From: Streptomyces sp. SID13031
GTDB lineage: Bacteria; Actinomycetota; Actinomycetes; Propionibacteriales; Kribbellaceae
Reading direction: 5' to 3'
NCBI RefSeq assembly: GCF_010548305.1
Contig: NZ_JAAGLV010000023.1
Coordinates: 62,001-126,000, forward strand
DNA length: 64,000 nucleotides
Positions within the stretch are counted from its first letter, which is position 1; every line of letters starts with the position of its first letter. Positions 8,332-17,424 of the stretch are shown piece after piece. Made by a program: the position numbers and the translations under genes. The notes beneath the pieces are model-generated. The model ran no database searches. It was not told the DNA's origin and saw only the letters and a program-made list of their open reading frames with translations.

Positions 8332-10013
8332 CAACCGTGTCTGAGAAAGACTTTCCCCCGCCGGTCAAGTGGGTCGACGACCGTCTGGGCATCGGGAAGC
8401 TCGGCAAGAAGAACCTTCGCAAGGTGTTCCCGGACCACTGGTCCTTCATGCTCGGTGAGATCGCGCTCTACAGCTTCATCATCTTGCTGCTGACCGGTGT
8501 GTTCCTGACCTTCTGGTTCCGGCCGTCGATGGCCGACGTCGAGTACCAGGGCTCGTACAGCCTGCTCAAGGGCCTGCACATGTCGGAGGCCTACGCCTCG
8601 ACGCTGGACATCTCGTTCGACATCCGCGGCGGCCTGCTGATGCGGCAGATCCACCACTGGGCGGCGGTGCTGTTCGTCGCCTCGATGATGGTCCACCTGC
8701 TCCGCATCTTCTTCACCGGCGCGTTCCGCAAGCCGCGCGAGCTGAACTGGGTGATCGGCTTCGGGATGCTGTTCCTCGGCATCATCGAGGGCTTCATCGG
8801 GTACGGCCTGCCGGACGACCTGCTGTCCGGTACCGGTCTGCGGATCACCCAGGGCATGATCCAGGCGTCACCGATCGTCGGCAGCTACCTGACCTTCTTC
8901 ATCTTCGGTGGCGAGTTCCCCGGTGACGACTTCGTCTCGCGGTTCTTCACCGTGCACGTGCTGCTGATCCCGGGCCTGATCCTCGCCCTGGTCACAGCGC
9001 ACCTGTTCCTGGTCGTCTACCACAAGCACACGCAGTACCCGGGTCCCGGCCGGACCGAGAAGAACGTCGTCGGCTACCCGCTGATGCCGGTCTACATGGC
9101 CAAGGCCGGTGGCTTCTTCTTCGTCGTCTTCGGCATCACCGCCCTGATGGGCGCACTGCTGCAGATCAACCCGGTGTGGCTCTACGGCCCGTACAACCCG
9201 GCCGAAGTGACCGCAGGCTCCCAGCCCGACTGGTACATGGGCTGGCTGGAGGGCTCCGTGCGCTTGATGCCGGGATTTGAGAGTCATTTCTGGGGCGTCA
9301 CGCTCAGCTGGAACCTGCTGATACCGGCGCTCATCATCCCGCCGGCGTTCGTCACCCTGGTCGCCCTGTATCCGTTCATCGAAGGCTGGATCACCGGCGA
9401 CAAGCGCGAACACCACCTGCTGGACCGGCCGCGCAACATGCCGACCCGGACCGGGATCGGCGCCGCGTTCATCACGTTCTACGGACTGCTCTGGATCGCC
9501 GGTGGCAACGACCTGGTCGCCACCCACTTCGGGGTATCGCTGAACAACGTGACCTGGTTCCTGCGGTTCGCGGTCTTCATCGGCCCGGTGCTCGCGTTCT
9601 GGGCAACTCGCCGGATCGCGATCTCCCTGCAGCGCGCGGACACCGACCGGATCCTGCACGGCCTCGAGTCGGGCATCATCGTCCGTACCCCGGACGGCGA
9701 GTACTACGAGAAGCACACCCCGATCTCGAACTACGAGGCGTACGAGCTCACCGCTCGCGACCGGCTCCTCCCGCTGGAGGTCGGCCCGGAAACGGACGAC
9801 AACGGCGTACGGGCCCCGAAGCGAGCAATCACCAAGGTGCGCGCCCGGCTCTCCAAGTTCTACTTCGCCGACGCGGTCCAAAAGCCGACGGCAGCAGAGA
9901 TCGAGGAGGCTCACGCGCACGGTCGCCACGACGAGCACGAGGCAGTGGAGGGCACCACCGACACGGCCGAACTCGACGAGAGCACTTCGCACGAGGTAAC
10001 ACCGCACCACTGA
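8328..10013 (+). CDS. qcrB: Cytochrome b subunit of the bc1 complex
   Basis: Codes for 561 residues from the GTG at 8328, overlapping the qcrA stop; GTG at 8337 is a possible alternative. It is a polytopic cytochrome b fused to the subunit IV part, with haem-b histidines in the helix containing QIHHWAAVLFVASMMVH and the helix near TVHVLLIPGLILALVTAH. The quinol-site motif is PDWY rather than PEWY, as in other actinobacteria. A long charged, His/Glu-rich C-terminal tail follows the membrane domain. It oxidises menaquinol and completes the ctaE-qcrCAB operon. Confidence 0.97.
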   Translation: MTTVSEKDFPPPVKWVDDRLGIGKLGKKNLRKVFPDHWSFMLGEIALYSFIILLLTGVFLTFWFRPSMADVEYQGSYSLLKGLHMSEAYASTLDISFDIRGGLLMRQIHHWAAVLFVASMMVHLLRIFFTGAFRKPRELNWVIGFGMLFLGIIEGFIGYGLPDDLLSGTGLRITQGMIQASPIVGSYLTFFIFGGEFPGDDFVSRFFTVHVLLIPGLILALVTAHLFLVVYHKHTQYPGPGRTEKNVVGYPLMPVYMAKAGGFFFVVFGITALMGALLQINPVWLYGPYNPAEVTAGSQPDWYMGWLEGSVRLMPGFESHFWGVTLSWNLLIPALIIPPAFVTLVALYPFIEGWITGDKREHHLLDRPRNMPTRTGIGAAFITFYGLLWIAGGNDLVATHFGVSLNNVTWFLRFAVFIGPVLAFWATRRIAISLQRADTDRILHGLESGIIVRTPDGEYYEKHTPISNYEAYELTARDRLLPLEVGPETDDNGVRAPKRAITKVRARLSKFYFADAVQKPTAAEIEEAHAHGRHDEHEAVEGTTDTAELDESTSHEVTPHH

Positions 10014-10032
10014 GCACAGCGTTGAATCCGAG

Positions 10033-10065
10033 GGCCCCGGCGAATTCGCCGGGGCCTTCGTCTTT
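10033..10065 (+). terminator. Rho-independent-type terminator after qcrB
   Basis: A perfect 24-nt palindrome (12-bp arms, GGCCCCGGCGAA with its complement, centred on GAATTC) starts 20 nt after the qcrB stop and is followed by TTCGTCTTT. Confidence 0.8.
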
Positions 10066-10106
10066 CCGGCGCACCGCTGAGGCCATGTCAGGACGGTGGC
10101 GGGCCG

Positions 10107-11357
10107 ATGTCAGGGCAGTTGGCCATCGTGGCAGCCATGATCACTTCAGCGATCGCGGCCTCGGGGCCGCGTAAGACGTTCCAGGACAAGTTCTTCCAAC
10201 GAGCGGGCAGTACGGCGCTGGCGGTCGCGCTGTTGGCCGGAATGACCGCACCTGGGATGGCAGTCGCAACCGGCGAACCGGAGGCTGCTGTGGGACGGCC
10301 GGACTTGCAGGAGGCTGCCCAGGCGATTGTCGACGCCGGTTTCGCCGGGGTCCAGCTGCGGGTGCACGGCCAACGGGGCGACTGGGTTGGTAGGGCCGGC
10401 GTACGGAAGCTGGGCGAGAGCGCGAAGCCGCCGACGGATGGGCGCTTCTGGGCAGGCAGCGTCACCAAGACCTTCACCGCGACCGTGGTGTTGCAGCTCG
10501 TCGCCGAAGGCAAGATCGGCCTCGACGCCTTGGTGGCGAGCTACCTGCCCCACCTCGGCCTGGACCGGCGGATCACCGTACGGATGCTGCTGCAGCACAC
10601 CAGCGGGTTGTTCAACTACACCGGCGAGTACTACGACGACGGGACCGTCACGCCGGGGATCCCCGCGGCAGGCAAGGCGTGGGTCGACAACCGGTTCCGC
10701 AGCTACCGGCCGGAGGAGCTCGTCCGGTACGCGTTGTCCAAGCCACCGCGCTTCGCACCGGGGACGGACCAGAACTACTCCAACACCAACTACACGCTCG
10801 CTCTACTCCTGATCGAGAAGATCACGCGCCACTCGTACGTCGACGAGGTGCAGCACCGCATCCTGCGTCCGCTCGGACTGCGCGGCACCGTGGTCCCAGG
10901 CAACCGAACGCAACTCCCCGGACCGCACGCCCACGGCTACTACCGCTACCAGGCCGCCGGCGAATGGCAGACGGTCGACGTCACCCGCCAGAACCTCTCC
11001 CTCCTGGCAGGCGCCGGCGACCTGATCTCGACCACCCAGGACCTCCGCACCTTCATCACCGCCCTGATGACCGGCAAACTCCTCCCGGCCCCGCTACTGG
11101 CCCAGATGCGCGACCCTCACGGAAAACTCGGCTACGGCTTCGGCCTGTTCGTCCAAGACCTTGGCCCGCAATGCGGCGGCACGGTCTACCAACACAACGG
11201 CAGCCCACCCGGCGGCTACGGAGCCCTCATGTACAGCTCCCCCGATGGCAGCCGAACCCTGACCGCCTCGGTGACCATCGGAGACGCCGCAATCGACCCA
11301 GCTGTGGAGTTCCCAAAAGCCCTGAGCAAGCTCTTGCAGACGGTGTTCTGTACCTGA
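10107..11357 (+). CDS. Secreted serine hydrolase, beta-lactamase/DD-peptidase fold
   Basis: Codes for up to 416 residues; ATG at 10137 is an equally possible start. A hydrophobic segment (ALAVALLAGMTAPGMAVATG, about 35-55) looks like a signal peptide. Class C beta-lactamase/D-alanyl-D-alanine carboxypeptidase motifs are all present: SVTK (nucleophile Ser and Lys), YSNTNY (Tyr and Asn) and a late HNGSPPGG. The preserved triad argues for activity, but substrate is not predictable. A second, broken member lies at 25893-26728 and aligns well with this one. It converges with the L,D-transpeptidase gene. Confidence 0.9.
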   Translation: MSGQLAIVAAMITSAIAASGPRKTFQDKFFQRAGSTALAVALLAGMTAPGMAVATGEPEAAVGRPDLQEAAQAIVDAGFAGVQLRVHGQRGDWVGRAGVRKLGESAKPPTDGRFWAGSVTKTFTATVVLQLVAEGKIGLDALVASYLPHLGLDRRITVRMLLQHTSGLFNYTGEYYDDGTVTPGIPAAGKAWVDNRFRSYRPEELVRYALSKPPRFAPGTDQNYSNTNYTLALLLIEKITRHSYVDEVQHRILRPLGLRGTVVPGNRTQLPGPHAHGYYRYQAAGEWQTVDVTRQNLSLLAGAGDLISTTQDLRTFITALMTGKLLPAPLLAQMRDPHGKLGYGFGLFVQDLGPQCGGTVYQHNGSPPGGYGALMYSSPDGSRTLTASVTIGDAAIDPAVEFPKALSKLLQTVFCT

Positions 11358-11429
11358 GTAGCCAGGCCTCAGCCCGCTGAGCCGGCGTGGGGTGGCGAGT
11401 GGTTGGGCAGGCGTTGGGGTTGTACACAA

Positions 11430-11464
11430 AACAGCAGCCGACCGGGGAGCGGTCGGCTGCTGTT
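11430..11464. terminator. Bidirectional terminator
   Basis: A 14-bp perfect stem (AACAGCAGCCGACC with its complement) and 7-nt loop lie between the convergent serine hydrolase and L,D-transpeptidase genes. Confidence 0.8.
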
Positions 11465-11475
11465 GGGAGCTGGGG

Positions 11476-12735
11476 TCAGGCGAGGGCTGAGCCGGCTTTG
11501 TACTTGGCCCAGGTTTCGTTCCAGTCGGTCCAGCCGTTGCCGGGCTCCATGCCGCGGGTTGTGCCGGTGACTACGACGGGGTCGCCTCGGAGGGTTTGGG
11601 AGAAGTACCACTGGCCGTCTTTGAGGCTCATCCCGACGCAGCCGTGGCTGACGTTGGCACTGCCCTGGCTGCCGGTGGACCAGGGAGCGCCGTGGATGAA
11701 CTCGCCGGAGCTCGTCACCCGCTGGGCCCACTGCACGTTGCTGATGTTGTAGTAGTCCGGATCGCCTGGCTTGATCCCGACAGTGGCGGCGTCCATCCGC
11801 TTGGTCTTGAACTTCTCCATGATGACCTTCGTGCCACTGCGGGTGGTGAAGCCGTCCTTGCCTGCGGTGATCGGGATCGTCCGGGCGAGTTTGCCGCTGA
11901 TCACGACGGTCATCGTGTGCTTCTTGACATCGATCTTGGTCACGACGGACTTGCCGATGGTGAAGTCGATCTTGCGGCTCGCGGAGCCCCAGATGTTGCC
12001 GCCTGCGTTGACGCCCTGGGTGTCGATGTCGACCGAGACCTTGACGCCGGCCGGCCAGTAGTTCTTGGGGCGGTAGTTGACCTGCTTGCTGTTCATCCAG
12101 TGCCAGCTGCCCTCGACCGGGACCGAGGTGGTCACCTTGAGGCGCTTCTCGACGGCGGCGCGGTCCTTGACCGGGTTGTTCCAGAAGATCTGCACCGGCA
12201 TCGCGACGCCGACGGTCTCGCCGTCCAGCGGGGCCACCGAGGCCTTCAGGTTGCCCGACGCGGCCAGCGTCTTGAAGTTGGAGCTGATCGGGATGCTGGC
12301 GCCGTCGGTGCCCTTCGCCGTACCGGTCAGCGTGTACTTCGCTCCCGGCTTCAGCCCGGACCCGGACGTCCACACCGACTTGTCGTCGTTGAGCGTGCCG
12401 TCGACCTTGCCGCCGTTGGAGTCCTTCAGCGTCACGCCGGACAGCTCGCCACCGGTACTGGTCACGGTGACCGGCTTGTCCGGGCGGACCGCGGAGGCGC
12501 CCTTGGCCGGGACGATCTGGACGCCCGCGGCCGCCGGGTCGTCGGACGGCGTCGTGCTCGCGCCTGGCGTCGTGGAGGCGCCCGGAGTACCGGAGCTGCT
12601 GCCGCTCGACGGGTTGTTACCCGTGGACGGTGCTGGATCGGCCGCCTTCGTGTCGCTGCAGGCGGTGCCGACGAGCAGCATCGCGCAGATCCCGGCCACG
12701 GCCAGGCCGTGCTTACGGACCGTACTACTCAACAC
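11476..12735 (-). CDS. L,D-transpeptidase lipoprotein with Ig-like domains
   Basis: Codes for about 419 residues from the GTG at 12735, chosen because AGGGGAG lies about 6 nt upstream and a lipoprotein signal follows (AGICAMLLVGTAC, lipobox Cys about residue 30). A Ser/Thr/Gly/Pro linker leads to two Ig-like domains and a C-terminal YkuD catalytic domain with the IHG and SHGCVGM motifs (catalytic Cys and His). These enzymes form 3-3 crosslinks in peptidoglycan outside the membrane and are the targets of carbapenems. The layout matches mycobacterial LdtMt2-type enzymes. Confidence 0.94.
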   Translation of the reverse strand: MLSSTVRKHGLAVAGICAMLLVGTACSDTKAADPAPSTGNNPSSGSSSGTPGASTTPGASTTPSDDPAAAGVQIVPAKGASAVRPDKPVTVTSTGGELSGVTLKDSNGGKVDGTLNDDKSVWTSGSGLKPGAKYTLTGTAKGTDGASIPISSNFKTLAASGNLKASVAPLDGETVGVAMPVQIFWNNPVKDRAAVEKRLKVTTSVPVEGSWHWMNSKQVNYRPKNYWPAGVKVSVDIDTQGVNAGGNIWGSASRKIDFTIGKSVVTKIDVKKHTMTVVISGKLARTIPITAGKDGFTTRSGTKVIMEKFKTKRMDAATVGIKPGDPDYYNISNVQWAQRVTSSGEFIHGAPWSTGSQGSANVSHGCVGMSLKDGQWYFSQTLRGDPVVVTGTTRGMEPGNGWTDWNETWAKYKAGSALA

Positions 12736-12811
12736 CCTGAGCTCCCCTGTGTAACGATCAGCCGCCGGCCAAAGCCTAGCTCGCCGGTCGGTCATACCCA
12801 CGCACTGAAGT

Positions 12812-12855
12812 CGTCACCAGTACGGCGGAGCCCACGGCCCGCTGTACTGATGACG
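12812..12855 (-). terminator. Hairpin between ctaF and the L,D-transpeptidase gene
   Basis: Arms of 17 nt (12812-12828 and 12839-12855) pair with one mismatch and one G-U around a 10-nt loop, 34 bp beyond the ctaF stop. No U tract follows. It could terminate the cta operon transcript or lie in the leader region of the next gene. Confidence 0.4.
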
Positions 12856-12889
12856 TCCGGCGAGCCGGAAAAGTTTACTCAGCGGGCAC

Positions 12890-13285
12890 TCAGTGAGCGT
12901 GATCACCACGGTAGTACTCGAACACCCAGCCACTCAGGGTGACGATGCCGATCGCGGTGCCGACGATGAACAGCCACCAGCCGAAGACGATGCCGAGCAC
13001 GATCACCGACAGCGTGGCGGCGCACCACAGCGGCCACCACGAGTACGGCGGGAAGAAGCCCAGCTCACCGGCTCCGTCGGCGATCTCGGCTTCCTTGCGG
13101 TCCTCCGGACGGGCGTCCATCCGGCGGCCGGTGACACTCAGGTAGAAGGCGACCAGCAGCGACAGGAAGAACGTCATCACCAGCGCCGTGGTGCCGGTGG
13201 GGTCCTCCGACATGATCCAGTAGATCGGCGTCACGATCAGGACGAACACCGTCAGGATGCCGAAGACCCAGGCCTCCGCCTTCAT
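12890..13285 (-). CDS. ctaF: Cytochrome c oxidase subunit IV, actinobacterial type
   Basis: Codes for 131 residues with hydrophobic helices near residues 5-25, 33-50 and 80-120 and a FFPPYSWWPLW motif typical of the small actinobacterial aa3 subunit IV. The ATG overlaps the ctaD stop by 4 nt. It is a structural subunit of the membrane oxidase and has no cofactor ligands of its own. Confidence 0.92.
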   Translation of the reverse strand: MKAEAWVFGILTVFVLIVTPIYWIMSEDPTGTTALVMTFFLSLLVAFYLSVTGRRMDARPEDRKEAEIADGAGELGFFPPYSWWPLWCAATLSVIVLGIVFGWWLFIVGTAIGIVTLSGWVFEYYRGDHAH

Positions 13286-15060
13286 GCCTTACCCTCTCCG
13301 TCCGCGCCGGTACCGGCCGCGATGTTGCGTTCCAGGTTCTCGACCCGGCCCTGGTCCTCGCCGGCGTCCAGCAGGTTGTCCCGAGGAGCACCGCTGTCCG
13401 GATACTCCGCCATCGCGATCTCCGGGTGGTGCAGGTCGAAGGCGGGGCTCTCCGACCTGATCCGCGGCAGGCTGACGAAGTTGTGCCGCGGCGGCGGGGA
13501 GCTGGTCGCCCACTCCAGCGAGCGGCCCCAGCCCCACGGGTCGTCGACGCCGACCAGCGGCGATTTGCGCGACTTGTAGACGTTGTAGAAGAACGGCAGC
13601 ATCGACAGGCCGAGGATGAAGGCGCCGACGCTGGAGACCTCGTTCAGCGTGGTGAAGCCCTCGTTCGCCCCGTACGACGCGTAGCGGCGCGGCATCCCCT
13701 CGACGCCCAGCCAGTGCTGCACCAGGAACGTCGTGTGGAAGCCGATGAACAGCAGCCAGAAGTGCAGTTTGCCGAGCTTCTCGTCGAGCATCCGGCCGGT
13801 CATCTTGGGCCACCAGAAGTAGAAGCCCGCGAACATCGCGAACACCACCGTGCCGAAGACGACGTAGTGGAAGTGCGCCACCACGAAGTACGAGTCGGAC
13901 AGCTGGTAGTCCAACGCCGGCGACGCCAGGATGACGCCGGTCAGGCCGCCGAACAGGAAGGTGGTGAGGAAGCCGACCGACCACAGCATCGGGGTGTCGA
14001 AGGACACCGAGCCGCCCCACATGGTGCCGATCCAGTTGAAGAACTTCACCCCGGTGGGCACCGCGATCAAGAACGTCATGAAGGAGAAGAACGGTAGGTT
14101 CACCGCGCCCGTGACAAACATGTGGTGGGCCCACACCGCCACCGAGAGGACCGCGATCCACAGTGTCGCGCCGACCAGACCGATGTAGCCGAAGACGGGC
14201 TTGCGACTGAAGACCGGCAGGATCTCGGTGATGATGCCGAAGAACGGCAGCGCGATGATGTAGACCTCGGGATGCCCGAAGAACCAGAACAGGTGTTGCC
14301 ACAGCAGTGGCCCGCCGTTGGCCGCGTCGAAGACGTGAGCCCCCAAGGCTCGATCCGCCTCCAGCATCAGCAGCGCGCCGGCCAGGATCGGGAAGGCGAT
14401 CAGCACGAGGATCGACGTCACCAGGATGTTCCAGGTGAAGATCGGCATCCGGAACATCGTCATCCCGGGTGCCCGCATGGTGATGACCGTGGTGACGAAG
14501 TTGACCGCACCGAGAATCGTGCCCAGACCGGCCATCCACAGACCCATGATCCACAGGTCACCGCCGATCCCCGGCGAGCGGACCGCGTTCGACAGCGGCG
14601 CATAGGCGAACCAGCCGAAGTCAGCCGCACCGCCCGGCGTGAAGAAGCCGCTGATCGTGATCAGGCCGCCGAACAGGAACAGCCAGAAGCTGAACATGTT
14701 CAGCCGCGGGAACGCGACGTCGGGGGCACCGATCTGGACCGGCATGATCACGTTCGCGAAGCCGACGAACAGCGGCGTCGCGAACAGCAGCAGCATGATC
14801 GTGCCGTGCATCGTGAAGAGCTGGTTGTAGACCTCTTCGTTCACGATCTGCAGACCCGGCTTGGCCAGCTCGGCGCGGATCAGCAGCGCCATCACGCCGC
14901 CGATCAGGAAGAAGACGAACGAGGTGATCAGGTACAGGTGACCGATCAGCTTGTGGTCGGTGGTGGTGAGCCACTTGACCGCGATCTGGCCCTTGGTGCG
15001 CCGCCTCGGCAGCGCGGTCGCGGCACCGATGGCGCCCGTGCGTTCGGCGATGTCCGTCAC
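13282..15060 (-). CDS. ctaD: Cytochrome c oxidase subunit I
   Basis: Codes for about 592 residues from the GTG at 15060, which overlaps the ctaC stop by 4 nt. It has the classic haem-copper oxidase core: FTMHGTIMLLLF (low-spin haem His), WQHLFWFFGHPEVYIIALPFFGI (CuB His and cross-linked Tyr), VWAHHMFVTG (two CuB His) and VVAHFHYVVFGT (haem a3 and haem a axial His). It reduces O2 to water and pumps protons. The central gene of ctaC-ctaD-ctaF. Confidence 0.97.
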   Translation of the reverse strand: MTDIAERTGAIGAATALPRRRTKGQIAVKWLTTTDHKLIGHLYLITSFVFFLIGGVMALLIRAELAKPGLQIVNEEVYNQLFTMHGTIMLLLFATPLFVGFANVIMPVQIGAPDVAFPRLNMFSFWLFLFGGLITISGFFTPGGAADFGWFAYAPLSNAVRSPGIGGDLWIMGLWMAGLGTILGAVNFVTTVITMRAPGMTMFRMPIFTWNILVTSILVLIAFPILAGALLMLEADRALGAHVFDAANGGPLLWQHLFWFFGHPEVYIIALPFFGIITEILPVFSRKPVFGYIGLVGATLWIAVLSVAVWAHHMFVTGAVNLPFFSFMTFLIAVPTGVKFFNWIGTMWGGSVSFDTPMLWSVGFLTTFLFGGLTGVILASPALDYQLSDSYFVVAHFHYVVFGTVVFAMFAGFYFWWPKMTGRMLDEKLGKLHFWLLFIGFHTTFLVQHWLGVEGMPRRYASYGANEGFTTLNEVSSVGAFILGLSMLPFFYNVYKSRKSPLVGVDDPWGWGRSLEWATSSPPPRHNFVSLPRIRSESPAFDLHHPEIAMAEYPDSGAPRDNLLDAGEDQGRVENLERNIAAGTGADGEGKA

Positions 15061-15956
15061 TTCTCGCCCTCCTGCTCCCCGTGGCCGGGAATGGTGGTCG
15101 CATCCGAGCCACCGGTAGCTGCGCCGGTCTGGCCCTTGGCGGCCAGCTCCCTGAGGTGCGCCTGGTACTCGTCGGCCGTGACCACCTTGACGGTGAAAAT
15201 CATCCGGCTGTGGTACAGACCGCACAGCTCCGCGCACTTACCCGCGAAGGTGCCGGTCTTGGTCGGGGTCAGCTCGAGCTTGTTGGCACGGCCCGGGATG
15301 ACGTCCAGCTTGAAGTAGAACGCGGGCACCCAGAAGGAGTGGATGACGTCCGGCGAGGTCAGGTCGAAGTGCACCGACTCGCCCACCGGCAGCCACAGCG
15401 TCGCGGGGTTGTCCAGGGTGCCGGTCTCCCAGACCCCTTCCTTCCCGTCGACCGTCTCCTTGTAGTTGAAGGTCCACTGCCACTGCTGGCCGACCACGTT
15501 GATCGTGTGCGCCGGGTTGTCCGACATCTCGGTGATCTTGTTGCCGTGCTCGACGGTGTAGAAGAAGAGCACGCCGATGATCGCGAACGGCGCGAGGGTG
15601 TAGAGCACCTCGAGCGGCAGGTTGTAGCGCGTCTGCCGCGGCGCGTCCTCGTTCCGGCGGCGGAACCGGACCGACGCGTAGAGGATCAGGCCCCAGGTGA
15701 GGACGCCGATGATCAGGGCGGCGATCCAGGCGCCGATCCAGAGGCTTCTCATCGCCTCGGTACGGTCGGATGCGCCCGGGGGCAGACCGAGTCGTTTCCA
15801 CTGCTCGGTGGTCTCCGTCGAGCAGCCGGTCAGCACCAACGTGCCCACCGCTACTGACGTCGCCACCAGCAGGCGTCGCTTCGCCGGACGTACCGCGGCG
15901 CGGGCCCTCTTCAGACCTGCTGCGCGCACCACTCCGGGCGTGCCGTTCGAACCCAC
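15057..15956 (-). CDS. ctaC: Cytochrome c oxidase subunit II, CuA lipoprotein
   Basis: Codes for about 299 residues from the GTG at 15956, preceded by GGAAAGG. The signal peptide ends in a lipobox (VGTLVLTGC), then two membrane helices precede a cupredoxin domain. CuA ligands are in CAELCGLYHSRM (two Cys, His, Met) plus the upstream His of DVIHSF. It accepts electrons from QcrC. Longer in-frame extensions upstream overlap the divergent cysteine desulfurase gene and are not real. Confidence 0.96.
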   Translation of the reverse strand: MGSNGTPGVVRAAGLKRARAAVRPAKRRLLVATSVAVGTLVLTGCSTETTEQWKRLGLPPGASDRTEAMRSLWIGAWIAALIIGVLTWGLILYASVRFRRRNEDAPRQTRYNLPLEVLYTLAPFAIIGVLFFYTVEHGNKITEMSDNPAHTINVVGQQWQWTFNYKETVDGKEGVWETGTLDNPATLWLPVGESVHFDLTSPDVIHSFWVPAFYFKLDVIPGRANKLELTPTKTGTFAGKCAELCGLYHSRMIFTVKVVTADEYQAHLRELAAKGQTGAATGGSDATTIPGHGEQEGEK

Positions 15957-16037
15957 GGGGCGCCTTTCCCTTCCCAGGTGAGACTGACGACAGAACACTA
16001 CTGGACACCTTCCCGCGTTCTGCGCATAGGTAGGGCT

Positions 16038-16043
16038 TAGCGT
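16038..16043 (+). promoter_or_regulatory. -10 box, leaderless arrangement, cysteine desulfurase
   Basis: TAGCGT is followed by exactly 7 nt and then the GTG start, with no Shine-Dalgarno sequence. Confidence 0.5.
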
Positions 16044-16050
16044 TTCCCGT

Positions 16051-17178
16051 GTGACCACCCGTGCGTACCTAGATGCCGCGACAGCGGAACCACTGCATCC
16101 CGCGGCGCGGGAAGTGTTGCTGTCGGCATTGGATTCCGGGTGGGCCGACCCGGCCCGGTTGCACCACGAAGGACGGACCGCCCGGCTGCTGCTCGACAAC
16201 GCCCGCGCGGTCCTTGCCGAAGGCCTCGGAGTGCGGGTCGACGAGCTGTTCTTCTCGACCTCCGGGACCGCCGCGATCCACGCCGGATTGCTCGCTGTGA
16301 CCGCCGCCCGCCGCCGGGTCGGCGACGTGGTCGTGCACTCCGCCGTCGAGCACTCCGCAGTGCTCCATGCAGCCGCAGCAGCCGGTACTACGCACGAGGT
16401 GGCCGTCGACAGTCTCGGGCGGGTTGACGTGGACGCCTTCGCCGAGCGCATCAGGCAACCGGGTGTAGCCGTCGCCGCCTTGCAGTCCGCCAACCACGAG
16501 GTGGCCACCCGCCAGCCCATTGCGGAGATCGCCGAGCTCTGCGCGGCTGCCCGGGTCCCGCTCTTCGTGGATGGCGCCGCCTCCGTCGCGCATGACGTAG
16601 TACCGGCTGGCTGGTCTGCGTTGACCGCCAGTGCGCACAAGTGGGGTGGGCCGGCAGGCGTCGGGCTCCTGGCAGTACGGAAGGGGACGCGGCTGGCACC
16701 GAGCTGGCCTGTGGATGAGCGGGAGGACGGCCTCTCCCCCGGCCACCCGAACGTCCCCGCGGCCCTGGCTGCCGCCGCTGCCCTACAGGCACGCCTACAA
16801 GAGGCGGATGAGCTCAACCAGCAGCACCGGGCCTGGATCGACGAGCTGCGGCGCCGGGTCGCGACCGACATCCCGGACGTCGAGGTGGTAGGCGACCCGG
16901 TCGACCGACTGCCACACGTACTCACCTTCTCCTGCCTGTACGTCGACGGCGAGGCGCTGGTGACCGCCCTGGACGCCGAGGGCTTCGCCGTGTCTAGCGG
17001 ATCAGCCTGTACTGCGAGCACACTGCGCCCGTCGCACGTGCTCGCGGCGATGGGGGTGCTGACCCATGGCAACGTCCGGGTCTCGCTCGGCCGGACCAGT
17101 ACGCATGCCGAGGTCGACCGTTTCGCGACCGTACTGCCCGGCATCGTGCGGCGGATCCGGGCGGAGGTGGGGATGTGA
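16051..17178 (+). CDS. Cysteine desulfurase, class V aminotransferase fold
   Basis: Codes for 375 residues, PLP-dependent. The internal aldimine lysine is in SAHKWGGPAG, the substrate-activating cysteine in SSGSACTAS, and the PLP-phosphate contacts are as in IscS/NifS. It would release sulfane sulfur from L-cysteine as a persulfide. The GTG start overlaps no upstream gene. The next gene is tusA, coupled by a 4-nt overlap, so the persulfide is probably passed to TusA for tRNA thiolation, molybdopterin or another sulfur transfer rather than for Fe-S cluster scaffolds; that is inference from context. Confidence 0.9.
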   Translation: MTTRAYLDAATAEPLHPAAREVLLSALDSGWADPARLHHEGRTARLLLDNARAVLAEGLGVRVDELFFSTSGTAAIHAGLLAVTAARRRVGDVVVHSAVEHSAVLHAAAAAGTTHEVAVDSLGRVDVDAFAERIRQPGVAVAALQSANHEVATRQPIAEIAELCAAARVPLFVDGAASVAHDVVPAGWSALTASAHKWGGPAGVGLLAVRKGTRLAPSWPVDEREDGLSPGHPNVPAALAAAAALQARLQEADELNQQHRAWIDELRRRVATDIPDVEVVGDPVDRLPHVLTFSCLYVDGEALVTALDAEGFAVSSGSACTASTLRPSHVLAAMGVLTHGNVRVSLGRTSTHAEVDRFATVLPGIVRRIRAEVGM

Positions 17179-17381
17179 CGCTCGACTGCCGCGGCATGCT
17201 CTGCCCGCTCCCGGTGATCAAGCTGGCCCAGGCATTCCCCCAGCTAGCGATCGGCGAAACCATCACCGTCCTCGCCGACGACCCGGCCGCCGCCACCGAC
17301 ATCCCCGCCTGGTGCCGGATGCGCTCCCAGGAGCTCGTCTCAGCCGAGGACGACCAGTACGTCGTACGCCGCCTCAGCTAA
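17175..17381 (+). CDS. tusA: TusA-family sulfur carrier
   Basis: Codes for 68 residues. The signature CPLPV follows LDCRGML near the N-terminus, and the first Cys of CPxP accepts persulfide in TusA proteins. Its GTG lies within the desulfurase stop (GTGA), so the two are translationally coupled. A second cysteine (AWCRM) is present. It likely relays sulfur from the neighbouring desulfurase. Confidence 0.9.
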   Translation: MTLDCRGMLCPLPVIKLAQAFPQLAIGETITVLADDPAAATDIPAWCRMRSQELVSAEDDQYVVRRLS

Positions 17382-17424
17382 AACCGTTGGCCGCCCCTGC
17401 CTCCGTGTTGCGAGACTGCGCAGC

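Noticed and set aside
15957..17144. Upstream extension of ctaC across the divergent cysteine desulfurase gene
   Set aside because: The extension is antisense to a clearly coding gene and lies before the lipoprotein signal peptide of CtaC.
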